The notes beneath the pieces were generated by a model. That model worked only from the letters and a program-made list of their open reading frames with translations. It made no database searches and was not told where the DNA came from. From Betaproteobacteria bacterium (lineage in GTDB: Bacteria > Pseudomonadota > Gammaproteobacteria > Burkholderiales > SG8-41), in contig JACQOJ010000081.1 in NCBI GenBank assembly GCA_016202605.1, positions 1-45,683 of the forward strand: DNA of 45,683 nucleotides. The letters run 5' to 3'. Positions 41,172 through 45,683 of this stretch are shown here, piece by piece. The position numbers and the translations under genes were made by a program. The number at the start of each line of letters is the position of its first letter. Within the stretch, counting starts at the first letter, position 1.

Positions 41172-43103
41172 ATGGCGGCGACGGAGTACACGATCCAGCA
41201 AGCCTCTGAACTGCTTGGGATTCCCATCCAGAAGCTGAGGCGCTGGGACGAGCAGGGCGTATTGGTCGCGAGACGGACCGCGGGAGGCCATCGCCGCTAC
41301 TCCAGGGATCTGATCGACCCTCTGGCGGCGCTGTCGCCGCACGCCGGCGTCGAGGACAAGACCGGGGAGTTGGCGACAATCAAGCGTTCCCTGGCCGAAA
41401 AACGCCGCATCATTCAGCTCCTGCTGGAGAGCGAAAGCCGCTATCGCGACCTGGTCGAGACTTCACACGACCTCATCTGGACCACCGACGCGCAGGGGCG
41501 GTTCACGTACCTCAACAACGCCGCGCACGACATTCTGGGCCTGGCGTCGAAGGACCTCATCGGGCGGTGCTTTTTCGACTTCGAGGCGGATGCATCGCAC
41601 GTGTCCAACCGCCGCTTCCTGGCCACGCTCAAGCGTCACGACGAAGTCAAGAACTACGTGACCCATCTGCTGACCGCCAACGGCGAGGACCGCTGGATCG
41701 GGATCAACGCGCGCGTGGTGCACGACGATGACGGCGCGATACTCGCCATCCGCGGCACCGCGCGCGACATCACCGAACAGCATCTTGCCGCGCAGCGCGT
41801 CGAGCATCTGGCGCTGCACGACGCGTTGACCGATCTTCCCAACCGCCACGGTCTGCAGCGCAGGATCGAATTCGCATTGCAGTCAAGCGGCGTGGGCGCG
41901 CTGCTGTTCCTCGACGTGGACCACTTCCGGTACATCAACGACAATTTCGGGCATCGCACCGGCGATCAGCTCATCATCGGCATCGGCAGCGTGCTGCGCG
42001 ACACGATGCGCGGCATTGACGGCGAGTTGTTCCGCCTGGGCGGCGATGAGTTCGCGATCCACCTGCCCGAAATGTTGCGCAGGGAAGCGCTCGCCGTTGC
42101 CGAGAAGGCGCTCGCAGCCATCCGCCGCTACCGTTTCCAGGCGAGCGCCGACCGCGTCATCTCGAATCTTTCGGTCTCGGTCGGGATTGCCCTCTACCCG
42201 TTCCACGGCAACGAGCTGCCCGTGCTGCTCTCGAACGCCGATATCGCGATGTACCAGGCGAAGGACCTCGGCCGCAACCGCCACGTGCTGTTCGACCAGT
42301 CCCCGGACGGTCTGCGCAGCACCCACCGGCGGATCCATGGGGCCAAGACGCTGCGCGACGCGCTGGACGACGACCGGCTGGTGCTCTTTCAGCAGCCCGT
42401 CGTGAGGCTCGACGACCGGAAAATAATGCATCACGAAATCCTGGTGAGGATCCGCGATACGGAGGGTAACCACATTCTGCCGGCCCATTTCATCGAACTG
42501 GCGGAATCCCTGGGGATGATCCAGGAAATCGACCTGCGCGTGATCGAGAAACTGCTGGCGTTCATGCGCTCAGCCGGGCTGGCCGGAAAGAAAATGCGCT
42601 ACTTCGTCAACCTGTCCCGCGTGTCGATATCGGACCCGCGCTGGATCCGGCGCTTTCTCGCCCTGCTCAAGCGCAGCGGCGTGAACCCGAACCAGCTGGT
42701 GTTCGAAATCACGGAAACGGCGGCGATGTCCGAAATCGACGTGACGCTCACCTTCATCCGCACGCTGAAGGACATGGGATGCCGTTTCGCGCTCGACGAT
42801 TTTGGAGCGGGCTTCAGCTCTTTCTTCTATCTGAAGCGCTTCGAGGTCGACTACCTCAAGATCGACGGCAGTTTCATCCGCGATCTCGCCAGCGACGAAG
42901 GCAGCCGGATCTTCGTGAAAGCGTTGAACGACGTCGCGCGCGGCCTGGACAAACAGGTCATCGCCGAATGGGTGGAAACCCCGGGCGTGCTCAACCTGCT
43001 GGTCGAGATGGGTATCCAGTACGGCCAGGGCTATCTTTTCCGGCCCCCGCAGCCGCTTGACCAGGCGATCGCGCAGCAGGTTCGGACCCGCCACGCCGGC
43101 TGA
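41172..43103 (+). CDS. MerR-type HTH / PAS / GGDEF / EAL protein, candidate DSF-responsive c-di-GMP enzyme
   Basis: This is a 643-residue protein. Residues ~4-50 form a MerR/excisionase-type winged HTH (YTIQQASELLGIPIQKLRRWDEQG, RTAGGHRRYSR). A PAS domain follows (about 90-200: SRYRDLVETSHDLIWTTDAQGRF). The GGDEF domain has intact GGDEF at 290-294. The EAL domain has EIL (422-424) in place of EAL, then VNLSR, FEITET, ALDDFGAG, LKIDGSFIRDL, AEWVET and YGQGY, so the metal and catalytic residues look intact. It should make and/or break c-di-GMP. It follows rpfF by 126 bases on the same strand, like RpfR in Burkholderia, but the usual N-terminal RpfF-interaction domain is replaced by a DNA-binding domain. 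No transmembrane segment. The SD is poor (AGGGGA adjoins the ATG). Confidence 0.9.
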   Translation: MAATEYTIQQASELLGIPIQKLRRWDEQGVLVARRTAGGHRRYSRDLIDPLAALSPHAGVEDKTGELATIKRSLAEKRRIIQLLLESESRYRDLVETSHDLIWTTDAQGRFTYLNNAAHDILGLASKDLIGRCFFDFEADASHVSNRRFLATLKRHDEVKNYVTHLLTANGEDRWIGINARVVHDDDGAILAIRGTARDITEQHLAAQRVEHLALHDALTDLPNRHGLQRRIEFALQSSGVGALLFLDVDHFRYINDNFGHRTGDQLIIGIGSVLRDTMRGIDGELFRLGGDEFAIHLPEMLRREALAVAEKALAAIRRYRFQASADRVISNLSVSVGIALYPFHGNELPVLLSNADIAMYQAKDLGRNRHVLFDQSPDGLRSTHRRIHGAKTLRDALDDDRLVLFQQPVVRLDDRKIMHHEILVRIRDTEGNHILPAHFIELAESLGMIQEIDLRVIEKLLAFMRSAGLAGKKMRYFVNLSRVSISDPRWIRRFLALLKRSGVNPNQLVFEITETAAMSEIDVTLTFIRTLKDMGCRFALDDFGAGFSSFFYLKRFEVDYLKIDGSFIRDLASDEGSRIFVKALNDVARGLDKQVIAEWVETPGVLNLLVEMGIQYGQGYLFRPPQPLDQAIAQQVRTRHAG

Positions 43104-43164
43104 TCGCGGGCCCGAACGGTCGACCGGATCGCCCCGCGCCGGCGGAAACGGCGCGGCCGTCTCC

Positions 43165-43722
43165 TCACCGTGCGCTTGCGAGAATGTCTTCCACGAGCAT
43201 CAGGCCGATGACGGTCTTCACGTCCGCGATCCTGCCCCGCCGCGCCCAGTCCAGGGCTTCCGCCAGCGGCACGGGCATCGCTTCCAGAAACTCGCCGTCG
43301 TCGGGGCCGTGTCCGACATGGCTCAACTCGCGCGCCAGGTAGAGTTCGATGCGCTCGTCCGAGTAGCCGACGCAGGGATACATCGCCGTCAGCTGCCGCC
43401 AGTTCGCCGCTTCGTAGCCGCACTCTTCCCTGAGTTCGCGTTTCGCCGTCGCCAGCGGCTCCTCGCCCGGATCGATCTTGCCCGCCGGTATCTCGATGCA
43501 GTGCCGGCCCAGCGCGTAGCGATACTGGCGGACGAGGACCACCGTCCCGTCGTCCAGCAGCGGAACGATCATGACCGCACCGGGATGCTTGATGTATTCC
43601 CTGACGGCTGTCCTGCCGTCGGGCAGCCGCACCTCGTCTTCCAGGACATGCAGCAGTCGGCCCTGATAAACGGTCTTCGAGGACAGCGTGGTCTCGGTGA
43701 AATCGGATGGCTTGTTCGGCAT
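43165..43722 (-). CDS. NUDIX hydrolase (ADP-ribose pyrophosphatase type)
   Basis: This is a 185-residue protein. The NUDIX box is complete (GKIDPGEEPLATAKRELREECGY). A C-terminal segment resembles NudF-type enzymes that hydrolyse ADP-ribose. The start at 43722 is supported by the shared N-terminus of the family rather than by a strong SD. It lies downstream of nuoN on the same strand, as in many betaproteobacteria, but the DUF2818 gene that often separates them is missing. Confidence 0.9.
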   Translation of the reverse strand: MPNKPSDFTETTLSSKTVYQGRLLHVLEDEVRLPDGRTAVREYIKHPGAVMIVPLLDDGTVVLVRQYRYALGRHCIEIPAGKIDPGEEPLATAKRELREECGYEAANWRQLTAMYPCVGYSDERIELYLARELSHVGHGPDDGEFLEAMPVPLAEALDWARRGRIADVKTVIGLMLVEDILASAR

Positions 43723-43773
43723 GGCCCAAATCCGTAAGCGTCGAGCAGCGAGCTGCAAGACTGATGGAGTGCG

Positions 43774-43800
43774 GCTTACCGCTGACCGCTTACCGCTGAC
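43774..43800. repeat. Tandem 13-base direct repeat
   Basis: GCTTACCGCTGAC occurs at 43774-43786 and again at 43788-43800, a 14-base period, in the gap between the NUDIX gene and nuoN. It has no coding role. Confidence 0.8.
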
Positions 43801-43806
43801 GGCCCT

Positions 43807-45255
43807 TTAAAGCGATACCTGAATCGAATAAAGGCAGAGGGCCATCAACGGACCGGGAATGATACCGAAAAGCAGCATCGCCAGTCCGTTGAGCGACATC
43901 AGCACCCGCACGTCGCCGTAGGGCTCGATCGGTGAGGTGTCCACCGGCGGGTCGAAATACATGAGCTTCACTACCCGCAGGTAATAGAACGCGCCGATCA
44001 GCGCGAACAGCACGGCGACCACCGCCAGCCAGACGTAGCCCGCATTGATCACCGCCTGCAGCACCGACAGCTTCGCGTAGAAGCCGACCGTCGGCGGCAC
44101 TCCCGCCATGGAAAACATGAGCAGCATCATGAGGAAGGCGTGCCACGGGCTGCGCTGGTTAAGCCCCCTGAAGTCATCGAGGTTCTCGGCTTCGAAACCG
44201 GCGCGGGACAGGATCATGATCATGCCGAAGGTGCCGAGGTTCATCAGCACGTAGACCACGACGTAGAACATGGCGGAGCCATACCCGTTGAGATCTCCGG
44301 ACAGGATGCCGAGCAACAGGAAGCCCATGTGCGATATCGTGGAATAAGCCAGCATGCGCTTGAGATTGGTCTGCGCGATCGCCGTGATGTTTCCGATCGC
44401 GAGCGAGAGCACCGCCATCACGATCAGCATCTGCTGCCATTCCACGAGCAGCTGCTCCGCCCCCAGCCCCTGCACCAGCAACCGCATGATGAAGGCGAAC
44501 GCGGCGAGCTTGGGCGCCGAACCGATGAACAGCGTGACCGCCGTCGGCGCGCCGTGGTAGACGTCCGGCACCCACATGTGAAACGGCACCGCGCCCAGCT
44601 TGAAACCGAGTCCGGCAACGACGAAAACCAGCGCGAAGATCAGGACCGCATCCTTGCCGGCGCCGTCGAAGATGGTCTCGGCAAGCCGCGTGATTTCCAG
44701 CGTTCCCGTCACTCCGTAGAGCATCGACATGCCGTAGAGCAGCATGCCCGAGGCGAGCGCGCCCAGCACGAAGTATTTCATCGCCGCTTCGGTCGCCGCC
44801 GCAGAGTCGCGCTGCAGCGCCACCATGGCATAGAGCGAAAGCGTCAACAGCTCGAGCCCCAGATAGAGCGTGAGCAGATGATTGGCGGAGATCATGATCA
44901 TCATGCCCAGCGTCGCGAACAGCGCCAGCACGAAGAACTCGCCGCGGAACATCCCGCGCGCGGCGATGTACGCGCGGGAATAGACCAGGACCACCATGAC
45001 CCCGAGATACACCATCAGCTTCAGCACATCCGACATCAGATCGTCGACGAACATCCCGCTGAAGGTGTGCACGGGCTCGAGACGGGCGGTGAGATAGGTG
45101 ATCGCGAAGCAGCCCGCGAGCGCGGCCTGCGTCAGCATGTAGGTCACGATCCGGTTGCCGTCGCTCACGAAGAGGTCCACCACCAGGATTACGCAGACCA
45201 TCGCGAGCAGGAACAGCTCCGGATAAGCGGGCCACAGGGGAAGGATGTATTGCAT
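43807..45255 (-). CDS. nuoN: NADH-quinone oxidoreductase subunit N
   Basis: This is a 482-residue antiporter-like membrane subunit of complex I with about 14 helices. Landmarks include [75 protein letters not shown] and [19 protein letters not shown] 45255 is chosen over a longer open frame because [18 protein letters not shown] is the usual N-terminus. It follows nuoM with 13 bases between them and is the last nuo gene. Confidence 0.95.
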   Translation of the reverse strand: MQYILPLWPAYPELFLLAMVCVILVVDLFVSDGNRIVTYMLTQAALAGCFAITYLTARLEPVHTFSGMFVDDLMSDVLKLMVYLGVMVVLVYSRAYIAARGMFRGEFFVLALFATLGMMIMISANHLLTLYLGLELLTLSLYAMVALQRDSAAATEAAMKYFVLGALASGMLLYGMSMLYGVTGTLEITRLAETIFDGAGKDAVLIFALVFVVAGLGFKLGAVPFHMWVPDVYHGAPTAVTLFIGSAPKLAAFAFIMRLLVQGLGAEQLLVEWQQMLIVMAVLSLAIGNITAIAQTNLKRMLAYSTISHMGFLLLGILSGDLNGYGSAMFYVVVYVLMNLGTFGMIMILSRAGFEAENLDDFRGLNQRSPWHAFLMMLLMFSMAGVPPTVGFYAKLSVLQAVINAGYVWLAVVAVLFALIGAFYYLRVVKLMYFDPPVDTSPIEPYGDVRVLMSLNGLAMLLFGIIPGPLMALCLYSIQVSL

Positions 45256-45268
45256 GCGGGCGGCCTTT

Positions 45269-45683
45269 CTACTGCACCAGGAGTTTGCTCTGCGTGACGT
45301 GCGCCAACAGGTCGTTGACGGAAACGTGCAGTACTTCGGCAAACGGATTCGGCCACACGCCCATCACCAGCACTGCGGCGGCGAGCAGCCCCAGCACGAG
45401 AAATTCCCGCAGATTGATGTCCGTGAGCCGGGCGACGTGCGGATTCGCAACCGCGCCGAAGATCACGCGTTTGTACATCCACAGCGTGTAGGCGGCACCG
45501 AAAACGAGGGTCGTCGCCGCGGCGAACGCGTACCAGAAACTGGCCTTGACCGCGCCCATGATCACCATGAACTCGCCGACGAACCCGCTGGTGCCCGGGA
45601 GCCCCGAGTTCGCCATGGCGAAAAACATGAACAGCGCCGCGAACACCGGCATGGTGTTGACGACGCCGCCGTAATCGGCGATC
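45269..45683 (-). CDS. nuoM: NADH-quinone oxidoreductase subunit M, C-terminal part, cut by window edge
   Basis: The last ~137 residues are visible, and the frame continues past the window edge ([11 protein letters not shown]). [44 protein letters not shown] and the C-terminal [21 protein letters not shown] are NuoM. It precedes nuoN in the usual complex I order. Confidence 0.95.
   Translation of the reverse strand, partial: IADYGGVVNTMPVFAALFMFFAMANSGLPGTSGFVGEFMVIMGAVKASFWYAFAAATTLVFGAAYTLWMYKRVIFGAVANPHVARLTDINLREFLVLGLLAAAVLVMGVWPNPFAEVLHVSVNDLLAHVTQSKLLVQ

Overview
The window looks like a chromosomal segment of a GC-rich betaproteobacterium, probably Burkholderiales-like or a related uncultured lineage. 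The grounds are high GC, several Bug/TctC periplasmic binding proteins, a nuoM-nuoN-NUDIX arrangement, a paired YceI/cytochrome b561 operon, and an RpfF-type DSF synthase next to a PAS-GGDEF-EAL protein. I see no tRNA or rRNA gene, CRISPR array, phage gene or intact insertion sequence. This taxonomic call is inference; no marker gene is complete enough to settle it.

Layout. (1) 1-553: truncated FMN-dependent alpha-hydroxyacid dehydrogenase, minus strand. (2) 1050-8810: a tight plus-strand cassette made of an NfnA-like flavoprotein, an NfnB/glutamate-synthase-like flavoprotein, KorA (gamma-alpha fusion), KorB, and a 728-residue protein with a C-terminal ferredoxin domain. An FNR-like box sits about 41.5 bases ahead of the predicted transcription start. 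(3) 8879-27250: about 18 kb of co-directional minus-strand catabolic and transport genes. They include a TauABC/SsuABC-like ABC transporter, nitrilase, beta-hydroxyacid dehydrogenase, rhodanese, a 2-oxoacid dehydrogenase E1alpha/E1beta/E2 set without E3, an M24-fold protein, two hydrolases of the 2,6-dihydroxypseudooxynicotine hydrolase type, two Bug proteins, an ornithine-cyclodeaminase homologue and an orphan SBP. Two decayed C-terminal pieces of a hydrolase lie between 25.7 and 26.2 kb. A divergent FadR-type GntR regulator (27582) closes the run and has candidate operators in front of it. (4) 28340-32202: MarC, a 670-base region without a recognisable gene, and a two-subunit molybdenum hydroxylase. 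(5) 32411-37620: housekeeping-type genes (DUF465, DsbB, a Bug protein with a good sigma70 promoter, ArfB, a metallophosphoesterase, two YceI proteins and cytochrome b561). (6) 37617-43103: a probable cell-cell signalling locus. It holds an Aas-like acyl-ACP synthetase whose acyltransferase domain has lost its catalytic His, a divergent RpfF (cis-2 fatty-acid DSF synthase), and a MerR-HTH/PAS/GGDEF/EAL protein. (7) 43165-45683: NUDIX hydrolase, nuoN and the 3' end of nuoM.

How parts may work together. The first cassette could link coenzyme-A-dependent 2-oxoacid oxidation to ferredoxin and NAD(P)H through a bifurcating or confurcating flavoprotein. The 18-kb run looks like uptake and stepwise breakdown of an organic, perhaps nitrogen-containing, compound. 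The signalling locus looks like a DSF quorum-sensing unit in which the usual RpfF-interaction domain of an RpfR-type c-di-GMP enzyme is replaced by a DNA-binding domain. Palindromes next to the rpfF promoter and a 16-bp hairpin in the leader of the receptor-like gene are candidate control sites. The last unit is the most novel-looking system here.
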